DNA from: QHXW01 sp035297145
Lineage (GTDB): Bacteria > Acidobacteriota > Terriglobia > Bryobacterales > Bryobacteraceae
Direction: 5' to 3'
NCBI GenBank assembly: GCA_035297145.1
Contig: DATGZN010000075.1
Location: forward strand, 1-64,000
Length of the DNA: 64,000 nucleotides
Every line of letters begins with the position of its first letter. Positions within the stretch are counted from its first letter, which is position 1. The translations under genes and the position numbers were made by a program. The notes under the pieces are model-generated. The model was not told the DNA's origin. It worked only from the letters and a program-made list of their open reading frames with translations, and made no database searches. Positions 8,375-17,967 of the stretch are shown here, piece after piece.

Positions 8375-10243
8375 ATGCGGTCGTTCGCGTCCCGTTTACT
8401 CGCGTCCGCCCTGTTACTGGTCTGCCCCCTGCGGGCCCAGACTTCTCCAAAGGCGTCCTTTCTGAAGCCGTACCGCGTGCTTCTGGTCGTGGCAGCGTGG
8501 GGTGATCCGTCGAGCCAGGTGATTAGTGACAAAGACGCTTTCCAACCGGTAGCTGCACTGCTTAAGGCCTGGTCTGTTCCCTTCGATATTCTCCGCCTGG
8601 ACCAGCAGGTGCTTGGGGCATCGTACTTGTTCGATCGTTCCGGCGCCGTGCGCTATGGCACCATTCTATGGCTTGCCGATCAGCCGTCTTACGCCGGGAA
8701 GAATCTCGGAGCGCTTACCGAGGCTGTGCAGCAGGGAACCAGCGTCATAGCAGTCGCATCGCGATTCAGCGATGCCACGCTCGAGCAGATACTCGGCCTG
8801 CACTATAAGGCTGATTATCGTGCTCCCGATCCGATGGTTCGCGGGCCGGCCCACTTTATCACGCGTGAGTTGACAGATGACCTGAAGCCCGAGCGCGAAC
8901 AATCGTTCCACATTTGGGCGGAATGCCGTGGCGCTCAGGCGCTGATCAGCCAGGGGCACCACCCGATCGTGACCGTGTCTCAGCCCAGCCCGGAAGCAGC
9001 GGCGATCTGGATCGGCGTGCCCGATCTGCGGTGGTTAAATAGCTCACCTTACTGGAGAAGCATTTTCCAGCGTTCTTTGCTATTCGGTCTCGAATACCTG
9101 GTTTTGCCCGACGTGGATTATTCCCGAAGCGTGCTTGTGATGATCGACGACTGGGGTGCGGCCGATAAATCCTTCCTCTCATACTGGCGCTATCAAACCG
9201 TGACCGAGCAATTGATGCGCGACAAAGTTATACCGGTTTTGGCGCGCCATCATGCGGTTGTCTCCGCCAATGTGGTTACGGGTTTTGTCGATCGCAAGAC
9301 CCACCGCGTCATCTCTCCATGGAACCAGAAGTTCACAGACGGCTATGGCGTGGAGCAGGATTATTCATCGACGCAGCGCGGCCTGAAGGCGGCAGTGGAC
9401 GCGGGAGTGCTCGAGATTCAAAGCCATGGCTGGACGCACATGCAGCCCGACCTGGATTCTCCGCCAGGCCCGTGGTGGACGGCGGATTTGGAGGGTGAGG
9501 CGTCGGTTGGCGGTTGGTACGAAGAGTTCGAAAACACGCGGCGCGGCATCGAAGCGCCGGCACTGGCTCAGTTGTTCCATCTGAAACGGTCCCTGGATTA
9601 CTTGCGCCAGGACTTCGGCGCGCGGCCTCTCTCAGTCATCATCGGTGGCGGCGGTTGGTCGAAGTCGTACCAGAATCACAGCGCTCGTGTGGCGGCCCAA
9701 GCCGGCTTCGGACTTTTCGATATCAACGAGGACTACTTTTTCCTGGATCACGACCTGGTGCTGGATATGATGGGGATTTCGCCGGGCTCAACCCATCAGT
9801 ACGATCGCGAGCTGCATCCTGAGAAGTGGCCACCGCATCCAGACGGGCCATTTGTGCTTCTCTTCCACGACCGCGACATCTCGTTGCAACACGATTTCAT
9901 GGAGCGGACATTCGATGCCTTACCGAAGGACGCAATGACGCTCAGCATGAACCATTACATCGGGATTCTACACGCTCAGGTCACTTCTGCTGAAGAAGAC
10001 GCCGGTTTTGCCTTTCAGTATGACGATCCGTATGGCGCGTATTTCGGCAATCACCCTTCATCGTGGAGGCTGCTCCTGGCTGATCCGCTTCTGGGCCGCA
10101 TCAAGCACTCCGCTTCGGCGAATGTGTTCGTAGACGGCCGCGTAGCCGGAGCTCTGAATCCTTCACAATTGGCTGAAGGTCGCGTGCTAATCCAGCTTCC
10201 AGCCGGAATCGGGGCCCACAGTTGGAAGCTGGAGCTCAAATAG
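8375..10243 (+). CDS. Secreted polysaccharide-deacetylase-like (NodB-fold) protein, paralogue 2
   Basis: The protein is 622 residues with a signal peptide (LLASALLLVCPLRAQT). It is paralogous along its whole length to the protein at 645-2555. NodB-like metal ligands are visible as D258/D259 (IDDWG) and H351/H355 (SHGWTH). A further conserved patch (LLFHDRDISLQHDF) lies near residue 500. It follows the NagX-like gene by 3 bp, so it is the last gene of the TonB receptor operon. Deacetylation of an N-acetylated oligosaccharide would fit the locus but is unproven. Having one paralogue on each side of the regulator is unusual. Confidence 0.82.
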   Translation: MRSFASRLLASALLLVCPLRAQTSPKASFLKPYRVLLVVAAWGDPSSQVISDKDAFQPVAALLKAWSVPFDILRLDQQVLGASYLFDRSGAVRYGTILWLADQPSYAGKNLGALTEAVQQGTSVIAVASRFSDATLEQILGLHYKADYRAPDPMVRGPAHFITRELTDDLKPEREQSFHIWAECRGAQALISQGHHPIVTVSQPSPEAAAIWIGVPDLRWLNSSPYWRSIFQRSLLFGLEYLVLPDVDYSRSVLVMIDDWGAADKSFLSYWRYQTVTEQLMRDKVIPVLARHHAVVSANVVTGFVDRKTHRVISPWNQKFTDGYGVEQDYSSTQRGLKAAVDAGVLEIQSHGWTHMQPDLDSPPGPWWTADLEGEASVGGWYEEFENTRRGIEAPALAQLFHLKRSLDYLRQDFGARPLSVIIGGGGWSKSYQNHSARVAAQAGFGLFDINEDYFFLDHDLVLDMMGISPGSTHQYDRELHPEKWPPHPDGPFVLLFHDRDISLQHDFMERTFDALPKDAMTLSMNHYIGILHAQVTSAEEDAGFAFQYDDPYGAYFGNHPSSWRLLLADPLLGRIKHSASANVFVDGRVAGALNPSQLAEGRVLIQLPAGIGAHSWKLELK

Positions 10244-10290
10244 TATTCAGCCGCCACGGCGCCAAGCCTCCGACCTCGCGAGGCTCGCGT

Positions 10291-10998
10291 TTATTTGCCG
10301 AGCACGGGCCGTAGTTCCATGGTCTTGAAATAGACCTCGGCGCCCTCGGACTGGAACAGAATTCGACCTTTCGTCAACGACGAGCCAGACCCTTCGTTCA
10401 CCAGCTTGTGATTAACGTAGTAGCGGATGGTGTCGCCGACCGCCCACAGCTCCAGACAGTTCCACTGCCCGTGCGGCTTCTCCACTTCGCCCTGCGGATC
10501 ACGGTAACCGGCCACGTCTTTCCAAGGACCTTTGCCGAAGCGATCGAAGCGGCCCTTGTCCTTGGTTTCGCCCTTCACGGTAAGACGTGCGCCGTCGACC
10601 AGAATGATGTCGCCGGTACCGCCTTCGATCATTTGGAACTCGATAGAGTGCGGCCAGACTTTATCTTCACCGTTCACGTGAAACAGGAAGCCGCTGTCGC
10701 GCGCTTTATCCTTGCGCGGCTCGTGCGTCTGCTCGCCCCAGCGAAACACCACGTGTAAGTAGTAATTTTCGTACTCCTTCTCGGTAATGAAGTAGCCGAA
10801 TTCCGCGCCGGATACATGCACCACGCCGTTCTCGACTTGAAAAACGTGGTCCGGGTCGTTGTTCTTCCCGTGTTCGCGCAGAAACGTGTAGAAGCCGTCG
10901 AGATTTTTGCCGTTGAACAGCTTGATTTTGGGGCCGAGCTTGGGATTTGCCGCGCTCGCTAATGGCGCGCACAGCAGCAAAAGGATCAGAATCATCAT
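10291..10998 (-). CDS. Secreted DUF1080 protein (3-keto-disaccharide hydrolase-like)
   Basis: The protein is 235 residues with a signal peptide (LILLLLCAPLASAA). The DUF1080 concanavalin-like fold is marked by LFNGKNLDGFYTF, FRWGEQTH, DSGFLFHVNG and HSIEFQMIEGGTGDI. Members bind or hydrolyse modified sugars and are abundant in Planctomycetes, Verrucomicrobia and Acidobacteria. The start is an ATG pair directly after a 6-bp gap from the cytochrome c/HEAT gene, so both share an operon. It converges with the deacetylase-like gene across 47 bp that include the 10-bp palindrome CCTCGCGAGG. Confidence 0.85.
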   Translation of the reverse strand: MMILILLLLCAPLASAANPKLGPKIKLFNGKNLDGFYTFLREHGKNNDPDHVFQVENGVVHVSGAEFGYFITEKEYENYYLHVVFRWGEQTHEPRKDKARDSGFLFHVNGEDKVWPHSIEFQMIEGGTGDIILVDGARLTVKGETKDKGRFDRFGKGPWKDVAGYRDPQGEVEKPHGQWNCLELWAVGDTIRYYVNHKLVNEGSGSSLTKGRILFQSEGAEVYFKTMELRPVLGK

Positions 10999-11004
10999 AA
11001 GGGT

Positions 11005-14000
11005 TTAATGGGCCTCGGGCGCGCGCACCTGCGCGGTTTCGCGCGATTTCTGTGATTGGAGAAAAGCCAGCAAGTCAATGAATTCCGCCCGCGTGATGCT
11101 CTCGTCGAGCCCTTCCGGCATGAGAGAAACGCTTGAAGGTTTGATGGAAACGATTTGCTTTCGTGGAATCCGGATCTCTGCGTTCGGGCCTGTTACCAGT
11201 GTGAGGGCATCGGCAGTGTCTTCGCCGCGCACGCCGGAGTAGATATCGGTTTTGGTTTCCACGTTGTAAATTTCGAAACCGGGCACGAAGCTGGCACTGG
11301 GGAACACAATGGCTTCCAGGATGTCATGGCCGGAGCGGATGGCCCCCACTGCGGTAAGATCAGGCCCGACGTGTCCGCCCTGATTGCCGATGGTATGGCA
11401 ATGGTAGCAGGCCACCTTCTCACCGAAGAAAACGCGGCGGCCGCGGCCTATGTCACCGCCGGCGCTGAGTAACGGTTCAAGGTGCCGCAACCGCTCGATG
11501 CGGGCTTTCTGCAGTTCCTGCAAGCGTGCCAGCAGCGAGAGCGCGGCGCTACGAACGTCCGGCGGATACTTATCCAGGATCTCTGCGAGCCGCTTGGCAT
11601 CCGGCTCTCCGATGGTCACTTGAGATTTCAGCAACGCGCTGACCATGGCCTTGCCGGCTTCATCGCTGGTAGAGCTCCGAAATGCGTCGAGCAGCCGCGG
11701 AAGGATCAGGGTATCGGCGTGTTGTAGATACCCGTTCGCCACCTTCATAAGTTGGCTGTCGGAAAGCCCCGCGTTGCCCAGCACCTGCGCCGCGGCCAGC
11801 CGGGTGGCGGCGTCATGGTTCTTGCCGAGCAGTCCGAGAAGGAACTGGAGCGCGGCATCGTTCAGACCAGGCCGCTTTCGAACCAGGATAGCCAGAGCCG
11901 TAGTCCGCAATTCAGGTGGGGAGTTCTCGGTCGAAGCGATCTTTTCGAGATGATCATCCAGGCCATCGATCTGGAGGGTGCGCACCAGATTGAGCGCGCG
12001 AAGCCGCACCGACAGCGTTGGGTGATCCAACAGTTCGCCGATCCGTCCCGTCCACACGGCCGGAAATTCGGTCAGTTGGCAATGGTCGATCGTATCCAGC
12101 AGAAACAGGTCACGCCGGGCACCGGCGTTTTCCTCACCAAGCAGATCAGCGACCGTTCTTTGTACGGCGGGATCAGAGCAGAACGAGATCAGGGCGTCTC
12201 GGACAGGCTCAGATTCGGTTCCAGGAAAACCTGGAGAACGCACGCGGCTTTGGAGAAAGGCCAGTACCGATCCAGACCAATCCGGATGGTGCGCCGCCAC
12301 CCACAAGGCAGCTTTGCGCAAGTCTTTGTCCGTGTCGCTGAGTAGCGGCGTGAGCTGCTGAGCGGTAAGGGGAGTATCGTCCATCTGGTCGAGCGCAATC
12401 AGCGCCGTCTTGCGGATTTTCGGATTTGCACTCTTGAGAGCGTCGACGGCGGGGCCTGGATTCTTCAGTTCGATCAGCGCGTACGTCACGGAGTGCTCAT
12501 TAAAGCGGTCTTCGGCGTGGGCCGCGGCAGCGATCAGAGACGGGACAGCGCGCGCGTCACCGATCTGCCCAAGCGCGGTCGCTGCTTGCCGCCGGGCTGC
12601 CGGTTGGTCGTGACTTGCCATCTCCATCAGCCGCTCCACCGCCAGCGCATCTCTCGCCATCCCTACGGCGCGTGCAGCCGCGACCCGCACGCGAAAATTA
12701 GCATCATCGAGGGCCGTGCGAACTCCTTCTTCAGCGCGCGATGTACCGATGCGGTAGAGCGCCCAGACCGCCATAGCGCGGGCGTCGTGCGATTCGGCAT
12801 GCGCGCGAAACTGGATCAGCGCATCGATGGCTGGTTCGCCGGCGGCTACCAGCAACTCCTGGGCGCGGTCGCGCACGAACGGCCGAGCGTCATCCAAATA
12901 ACGGACTAGTTCGGAAGGCGCCTTTTCAGTGAGCTGCAAACCGCCTCCGCGAGCATCGTGAACCTCACCTGCGCCGATTTTACGGATGCGATAAATGCTG
13001 CCTTTGATTTCCGGCTTGGCAACGCGGGAAAGGGGACACCCATGGATGAACCAGGCGCCGGTATCGATCACCAGCAGGCTGCCGTCAGCGTCTTCCATAA
13101 CGTCGGTGGGATGGAAGTCCGGATCGACAGACGTTAGAAAATCGGAATCGACAGTCCGGAAGGTCGCGCCGTCCCGATACAGAACGTGGCGCTGAATACG
13201 ATGGGGATTGAACTGCGCACTGAACAGATTGCCCTGATACGCCGGGCCGAAGCTGGCGCTACGATAACGGAGCAGCCCGGCGGGTGCGATGCGGGCAAAC
13301 TTGGTCATTACCGGCATGAGATCGCCGGTCTGTTTGAACTCCTTGGTCACCGGATATGGTTTCGGATAGACGCCGCCCCAGACCCAATGCATCAGGGCAT
13401 CGCGCTGGCCATCGCGCGGATCCTGAAAATACGTCATGGTCCCGAAAGTTTCACCAGTAGGCAGGAAAACCAGCTCAACCGGATTATCAAATCCACCCCC
13501 AGACACCCATTCGAGACCCGTTCCGTCAGGCCGCACCCTCCAGATCCGCGAGGCCTCGCCTTTGAACTGGCGGCCATCTTTAGTTTGAATATCGAAGCCG
13601 TGCCTGCCGTCGGTCAGATAGAGCCAGCCGTCGGGACCGAAGAAGGGGCCGTGGAGGCTGGCGGCGTTGGACGAAAGGTGCCAGCCGTGCACGATCACGT
13701 CGCGTTTATCGGCGACTCCATCGCCGTCGGTGTCCTCGAGCCGGATCAGATCAGGGGGCGACGCCACGTAAAGCGCGCCGCGATACCAGACCGCGCCCGC
13801 GGGGAGCGTCAGCTTATCGGCGAAAACCGTACTGCGGTCGTAAATGCCGTCGCCATTGGTATCTTCCAGCATGCGGATGACGTAATCCGGCTTGGCAGCC
13901 ATCTGGTCGGTGGTTAAAGTATTGCCGGAGGATTCGCAGACAAACAAGCGGCCGCGCTCGTCGATCGTGCCCATCATGGGGTAGGAGAGCAGATTCGCTC

Positions 14001-14154
14001 CGGCGACTTTTTCAACGCGGAAGCCCGGCGGCACATGGATCGCGGCCAACCCGGTGGGCGCAGGGTTGTTGCTGGAACCAGCGCTGAGTAGCGGGATGAG
14101 AATGGTCAATGCCGTGACCGGCCCGATGCCCAGACGGAGCGCGCCAGATGTCAT
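11005..14154 (-). CDS. PVC-type membrane-bound dehydrogenase/HEAT-repeat protein with C-terminal cytochrome c domain
   Basis: The protein is about 1049 residues. A signal peptide is followed by a beta-propeller-like dehydrogenase domain (HVPPGFRVEKVAGANLLSYP, RLFVCESSGNT, NGDGIYDRS, DGDGVADK). HEAT repeats fill the middle (~470-880). A cytochrome c motif CYHCH begins near residue 916, within GEKVACYHCHTIGNQGGHVG. This architecture is common in Planctomycetes, Verrucomicrobia and Acidobacteria and is thought to oxidise sugars in the periplasm. The frame stays open to 14304, but ATG at 14154 gives a sensible signal peptide and avoids overlap with the divergent gene at 14222. A DUF1080 gene follows in the same operon. 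Confidence 0.88.
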   Translation of the reverse strand: MTSGALRLGIGPVTALTILIPLLSAGSSNNPAPTGLAAIHVPPGFRVEKVAGANLLSYPMMGTIDERGRLFVCESSGNTLTTDQMAAKPDYVIRMLEDTNGDGIYDRSTVFADKLTLPAGAVWYRGALYVASPPDLIRLEDTDGDGVADKRDVIVHGWHLSSNAASLHGPFFGPDGWLYLTDGRHGFDIQTKDGRQFKGEASRIWRVRPDGTGLEWVSGGGFDNPVELVFLPTGETFGTMTYFQDPRDGQRDALMHWVWGGVYPKPYPVTKEFKQTGDLMPVMTKFARIAPAGLLRYRSASFGPAYQGNLFSAQFNPHRIQRHVLYRDGATFRTVDSDFLTSVDPDFHPTDVMEDADGSLLVIDTGAWFIHGCPLSRVAKPEIKGSIYRIRKIGAGEVHDARGGGLQLTEKAPSELVRYLDDARPFVRDRAQELLVAAGEPAIDALIQFRAHAESHDARAMAVWALYRIGTSRAEEGVRTALDDANFRVRVAAARAVGMARDALAVERLMEMASHDQPAARRQAATALGQIGDARAVPSLIAAAAHAEDRFNEHSVTYALIELKNPGPAVDALKSANPKIRKTALIALDQMDDTPLTAQQLTPLLSDTDKDLRKAALWVAAHHPDWSGSVLAFLQSRVRSPGFPGTESEPVRDALISFCSDPAVQRTVADLLGEENAGARRDLFLLDTIDHCQLTEFPAVWTGRIGELLDHPTLSVRLRALNLVRTLQIDGLDDHLEKIASTENSPPELRTTALAILVRKRPGLNDAALQFLLGLLGKNHDAATRLAAAQVLGNAGLSDSQLMKVANGYLQHADTLILPRLLDAFRSSTSDEAGKAMVSALLKSQVTIGEPDAKRLAEILDKYPPDVRSAALSLLARLQELQKARIERLRHLEPLLSAGGDIGRGRRVFFGEKVACYHCHTIGNQGGHVGPDLTAVGAIRSGHDILEAIVFPSASFVPGFEIYNVETKTDIYSGVRGEDTADALTLVTGPNAEIRIPRKQIVSIKPSSVSLMPEGLDESITRAEFIDLLAFLQSQKSRETAQVRAPEAH

Positions 14155-14221
14155 AGGTGTTGATGGTAACACCGCCGAACGCCTCGTAGCGGAGGCGTTT
14201 CGTGCTAAAAGAAGGGGTATC

Positions 14222-16273
14222 TTGTCTCGCCTCCGACACCTCGCGGTCGCAATTCTCGCCTGCGCCCGGATCAACGCGGAGCCCCGCGCGCCGGTCATTC
14301 TCATTTCTGTGGATACGCTGCGGGCCGACCATCTAAGCTGCTATCAACCCGGCCGGACGCCAACGCCGCACATTGATGCGCTCGCCACGAGCGGTACGCT
14401 GTTCTCGCAAGTCAGCGCACCCGTGCCACTAACTCTGCCTTCTCACGTCGCGATGTTCACCTCCATGTACCCATTCGCGAACGGCGTTGAAGACAATGGC
14501 GTTCCATTCGGGGCAGGCGAAACCGTCGCGACAGTACTGAAGAATGCCGGTTATCGTACCGCCGCGTTCGTCGGTGGTTTCGTGCTTGACCGGCGTTTCG
14601 GATTGAACCGTGGCTTCGATCTATACGACAGCCCGTTCGATCTCCACAAGAAGACCGTCACAGACGTCGGCGACCTCAAGCGGCCGGGTGCTCAGGTGGC
14701 CGCGGCAGCCAGACATTGGCTCGATCAGAACGGGAACTCACCGTTTTTCCTATTCCTTCATCTTTATGACCTGCATACCCCGTACGATCTTCCGCCTGGC
14801 CCGCAACCGCGCGGGGGAGAAAAAGGCTACGCGGCGGAGCTGACTTACGTGGATGGGGTCGTCGGAGATTTTTTGGCATACCTCGAAGGCCGAGGGCTTC
14901 TGAACACCACCCTGGTCGTGTTCACGTCGGATCACGGCGAGGGCTTGGGCGATCACAGCGAGAGTACGCATGGCTATTTCCTTTATGAGAGCACGTTGCG
15001 TGTGCCGCTCATCATCCGTTGGCCGCGAGGGTGGAAACGTCCTCCGCAGGACCGCATCGACGAACCGGCAAGTCTACTCGACATCGCCCCCACGATTCTG
15101 GATACCCTAGGCCTTCCCCGCGCCAGTGTAATGAAGGGGCGCAGCCTGATTAGGGAGAAGGGCGCCGCAGAGATCTATTCGGAAAGTCTGTACGCGCGAA
15201 ATCACTTTGGGTGCGCGGCACTGCGCGCCTTGCGTTCAGGCCGTTACAAGTACATTGATGCTCCGAAGCCGGAACTGTACGATGTCTCAAGCGATCCGGA
15301 CGAATTGCGAAACCTGTACGGCACAGAGCAGCCGAGAGCAGCGGCCATGCGGCACCGCCTCATGGCGCTGATCTCCAGTGAGTCCGTCGCCAGGCCGGCG
15401 ACTCCCTCGCCCGATACTGTGGCCGCGCTCCGGTCACTCGGCTATTTGAGCGGGTCTACGGCCGCCAGCCGGTTGGCTTCGCGGATCGATCCGAAGGACC
15501 GAATCGGTGACTTCGAACTGTATGGCCACGGACTTTCGCTGGCCTCGGCAGGGCGGCTGACGGAGTCGAACAGTCTGCTGCTGAGCCTGGCCGAGAAGCT
15601 CCCGGACGTTGTTGATATTCGGATCAGCCTGGGCCTGAACCAGCAGCAATCCGGCCACTATGCTGAAGCGGCACAGGAGTTCCAACGAGCTCTTGAACGC
15701 GCGCCGCTGAACTCCCAAGCGCATTTCGATCTTGCCTTGAGCCAGTTCCGTCTCCACCGCTCCGACGAAGCCATCAAGGAACTGCAGGCCGCGTTAGCTA
15801 TAGAGCCTTGGTACACGCGGGCTGAGGAGCTGCTGTCCGATATCTATTTGGACAAGAAGGACTATGCGCAAGCGCGCGCGCGGCTGGACCACCTGTTGTC
15901 GGTAGATCCCGCAAGCTATACGGCACACTACAATCTGGGAGTCCTCGCAGCTATGAACCGGAACTGGAGTGAGGCTCAACAAGAATTGCTTTCCGCGCTT
16001 CACACCGATCCCGCCTCCGCCGAGGCGCACAATACGCTGGGAAGCGTGTACCTGCAGAGCGGCGATCTAGAAAAGTCCCGCCGCGAACTTGAGGAGGCGA
16101 TTCGGCTGCAACCGGAATTCGCCTGGGCCCATTACAACCTCGCACTGGTTTCAAGGAAGCAACAGAAAATTGACGAAGCCACCCGCGAGCTTCGAGAAGC
16201 CCTGAAGGCCGATCCACAGTTCCAACCAGCCCGCGCGGAACTCGATCGAATCGAAGGTGCCACGGCGCGATAG
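14222..16273 (+). CDS. Sulfatase-fold (alkaline phosphatase superfamily) protein with TPR C-terminus; Thr at nucleophile position
   Basis: The protein is 683 residues from a TTG start, chosen because AAGAAGGGG lies 4 bp upstream and a short signal peptide follows. Residues ~23-430 are a sulfatase-type hydrolase domain: metal-binding D31 (ISVDTLRADH) and FTSDHGEGLGDH. The formylglycine motif CxPSR is replaced by T71-L-P-S-H. Known superfamily members with Thr here, such as LTA synthase, are phosphotransferases, so a normal sulfatase reaction is unlikely. Residues ~450-680 are TPR repeats. It is divergent from the cytochrome c gene with 67 bp between them. Substrate unknown. Confidence 0.87.
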   Translation: MSRLRHLAVAILACARINAEPRAPVILISVDTLRADHLSCYQPGRTPTPHIDALATSGTLFSQVSAPVPLTLPSHVAMFTSMYPFANGVEDNGVPFGAGETVATVLKNAGYRTAAFVGGFVLDRRFGLNRGFDLYDSPFDLHKKTVTDVGDLKRPGAQVAAAARHWLDQNGNSPFFLFLHLYDLHTPYDLPPGPQPRGGEKGYAAELTYVDGVVGDFLAYLEGRGLLNTTLVVFTSDHGEGLGDHSESTHGYFLYESTLRVPLIIRWPRGWKRPPQDRIDEPASLLDIAPTILDTLGLPRASVMKGRSLIREKGAAEIYSESLYARNHFGCAALRALRSGRYKYIDAPKPELYDVSSDPDELRNLYGTEQPRAAAMRHRLMALISSESVARPATPSPDTVAALRSLGYLSGSTAASRLASRIDPKDRIGDFELYGHGLSLASAGRLTESNSLLLSLAEKLPDVVDIRISLGLNQQQSGHYAEAAQEFQRALERAPLNSQAHFDLALSQFRLHRSDEAIKELQAALAIEPWYTRAEELLSDIYLDKKDYAQARARLDHLLSVDPASYTAHYNLGVLAAMNRNWSEAQQELLSALHTDPASAEAHNTLGSVYLQSGDLEKSRRELEEAIRLQPEFAWAHYNLALVSRKQQKIDEATRELREALKADPQFQPARAELDRIEGATAR

Positions 16274-16392
16274 GATTTCAAGCGCGGACGCAGGAAAATC
16301 ACGTGTCCGGGGGAAGGACCCATCCGGATGCAACTCTCGTCCGATCAACGGACACCAATTCGACGTGATGCCAAACCAAACCAAAGCGGGAA

Positions 16393-17218
16393 GGCTCTGG
16401 TGCAAACGCGAGTGGCAGGCGATGATGAAGAGATGCAACGGTTCGTACGGATCGAAGATCTGTTCAAAGGACGGCACTTCGACGGGCAGATCATCATCTT
16501 GTGTGTCGCCTGGTACACGAGCTTCAAGCTGAGCCTACGGGATCTGGTAATCATGATGGCGGACCGCGGCATCTCTGTGACACATACAACGATTCTCCGG
16601 TGGATCCAGCGCTACCTTCCAGAATTCGAAAAGCGCTGGCGGCGCTACGCTCGGCCCGTGGGTCGATCGTGGAGGATGGACGAGATCTATGTAAAGGTTC
16701 ACGGACAATGGGTGTACCTGTAACGCGCGGTCGACAAAGCGGGCCAAACGGTCGATTTCTTTCTCAGCCAGAACCGGGACGTAAACGCCGCCAAATCGTT
16801 TCTGCGCAGCGCGATGAAGAACACCCGCGTGCCCACGAAGATCACGTTGGACGCCTATGCGGCCTCGCACCGGGCAGTGCGAGAGATGAAGGAAGACGGC
16901 GAACTTCCGCGGAGGGTGAAGGTCCGCTCCAGCCAGTACTTGAACAACTTGGTGGAGCAGGACCATCGGAGAGTGAAGCAACGAATCCGGCCCATGCTGG
17001 GATTCAAGCGATTCGAAAACGCGGCGGTAACGATTTCCGGGATCGAGTTGGCGGAGAAGATCAAAAAAGGACAATACAAGACAGGCAAGCTGGGCGGTCG
17101 AAAGGCGACGATGTCGGAGTTGTGGAACGCGGCACTCGCTGCTTGAGCCCATCGCAGTTTACTCAGCCAATCGGAAGCTCACCCGAACTCCCCTGTCGGC
17201 TGAGTTTGCACCAGAGCC
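16393..17218 (+). mobile_element. IS6-family insertion sequence, 826 bp, inactive
   Basis: Perfect 15-bp terminal inverted repeats bound the element: GGCTCTGGTGCAAAC at 16393-16407 and its complement at 17204-17218. Both resemble the GGCTCTGTTGCAAA ends of the IS6 family, and the length is right. One transposase frame fills it, but it carries a stop codon. The 8-bp flanks (AGCGGGAA and CAAGGAGC) do not match, so no target duplication remains. That suggests an old insertion or a later rearrangement. It sits between the sulfatase-like gene and epsI. Confidence 0.88.
16433..17146 (+). pseudogene. IS6-family DDE transposase, interrupted by one in-frame TAA
   Basis: The reading frame begins with ATG at 16433 (MQRFVRIEDLFKGRHFDGQI). 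It is intact except for TAA at 16721-16723, between GQWVYL and RAVDKAGQTVDFFLS. The family has Tyr there (TAC), so a single C-to-A change explains it. The DDE residues are visible: D in RMDEIYVKV, D in TLDAYAASH and E in LNNLVEQDHRRVKQR. The helix-turn-helix is SVTHTTILRWIQRYLPEF. No frameshift is seen, so the inactivation may be fairly recent. Confidence 0.88.
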
Positions 17219-17325
17219 CAAGGAGCCTTCATTGGCTTGCTCCGATCCGTGTGCCCGGACTCGTTGAAAGATCTCCTCGACGCATGAACTCGCTATACCT
17301 TTGCCCGGTAGTTTTAAGGGTTGGG

Positions 17326-17967
17326 CTATCGGGGAAGCTGTTGACGCACCACCGGGTATAAACTCCGTGCGAACTCGGATGCCGTCGATGTTGCCGCTTC
17401 GTCGCCCACCCGCGTCGACCAGACCACCAGGCGAACCAGCGCGGTGTCGGTGCGTCTGTCACGGATTGCATCCGGGATAAGCCAGAATTTCGCGGCCCAT
17501 TCCCCCGCGATCACGCGGCGCGGAGTTTGATACCAGTAGAGGACCACCGCGCGCGCGCTGCGGTTCCCGACAACATACCGGTTGACGGTGATCGGACCCG
17601 CTGTGGTGTCGAGGGTGATTTCGCCCCTCTCCTGGGGCGTCCAGCCCGAAGCTGGCAGGCATACTTGCGGCGAATGCGGCTGGCTGGCCCCCGCGCGCTG
17701 GGATTGGAACCATGCCACGAACAAGCCGGCCTCCGAGCCTCCCGTGGTCTGGATGTAAGTCCTGCTCAGCAATTCGTCGGCGTGAAGAGTATTCACAATG
17801 TCCCTATCCAGCGGGTCCTCGCGAAGCATTTTCCAATCTGAGAATTGAACTGGAAATCGGGATAGTAAAGGCGTCGCAGGCGGGCGCTCTCCCGACGCGG
17901 CCCAATGCACTGTCAGAGCCTGCGCGCTCAACAATATCGGCACGAGAATTCGGGACCGTTCAAGCAT
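17326..17967 (-). CDS. epsI: EpsI-family exosortase-associated protein (DUF3485)
   Basis: The protein is 213 residues with an N-terminal membrane/signal segment. The EpsI pattern is present: FPVQFSDWKMLREDPLD, LFVAWFQSQRAGASQPHSPQ, CLPASGWTP, VLYWYQTPRRVI and WSTRVGDEAATS. EpsI domains are found fused to or next to exosortases in EPS or protein-sorting loci. The start overlaps the end of the exosortase gene by 8 bp, so the two are translationally linked. It is the last gene of the operon; the IS6 element begins 107 bp downstream. Confidence 0.88.
   Translation of the reverse strand: MLERSRILVPILLSAQALTVHWAASGERPPATPLLSRFPVQFSDWKMLREDPLDRDIVNTLHADELLSRTYIQTTGGSEAGLFVAWFQSQRAGASQPHSPQVCLPASGWTPQERGEITLDTTAGPITVNRYVVGNRSARAVVLYWYQTPRRVIAGEWAAKFWLIPDAIRDRRTDTALVRLVVWSTRVGDEAATSTASEFARSLYPVVRQQLPR

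Noticed and set aside
10274..10283. Palindrome CCTCGCGAGG between convergent genes as a bidirectional terminator
   Set aside because: Only 5 bp per arm with no loop and no T-run.
16721..16723. Possible recoding of the in-frame stop in the IS6 transposase
   Set aside because: It is TAA, not TGA or TAG, there is no slippery sequence, and the element has lost its target duplication; a simple nonsense mutation is enough.
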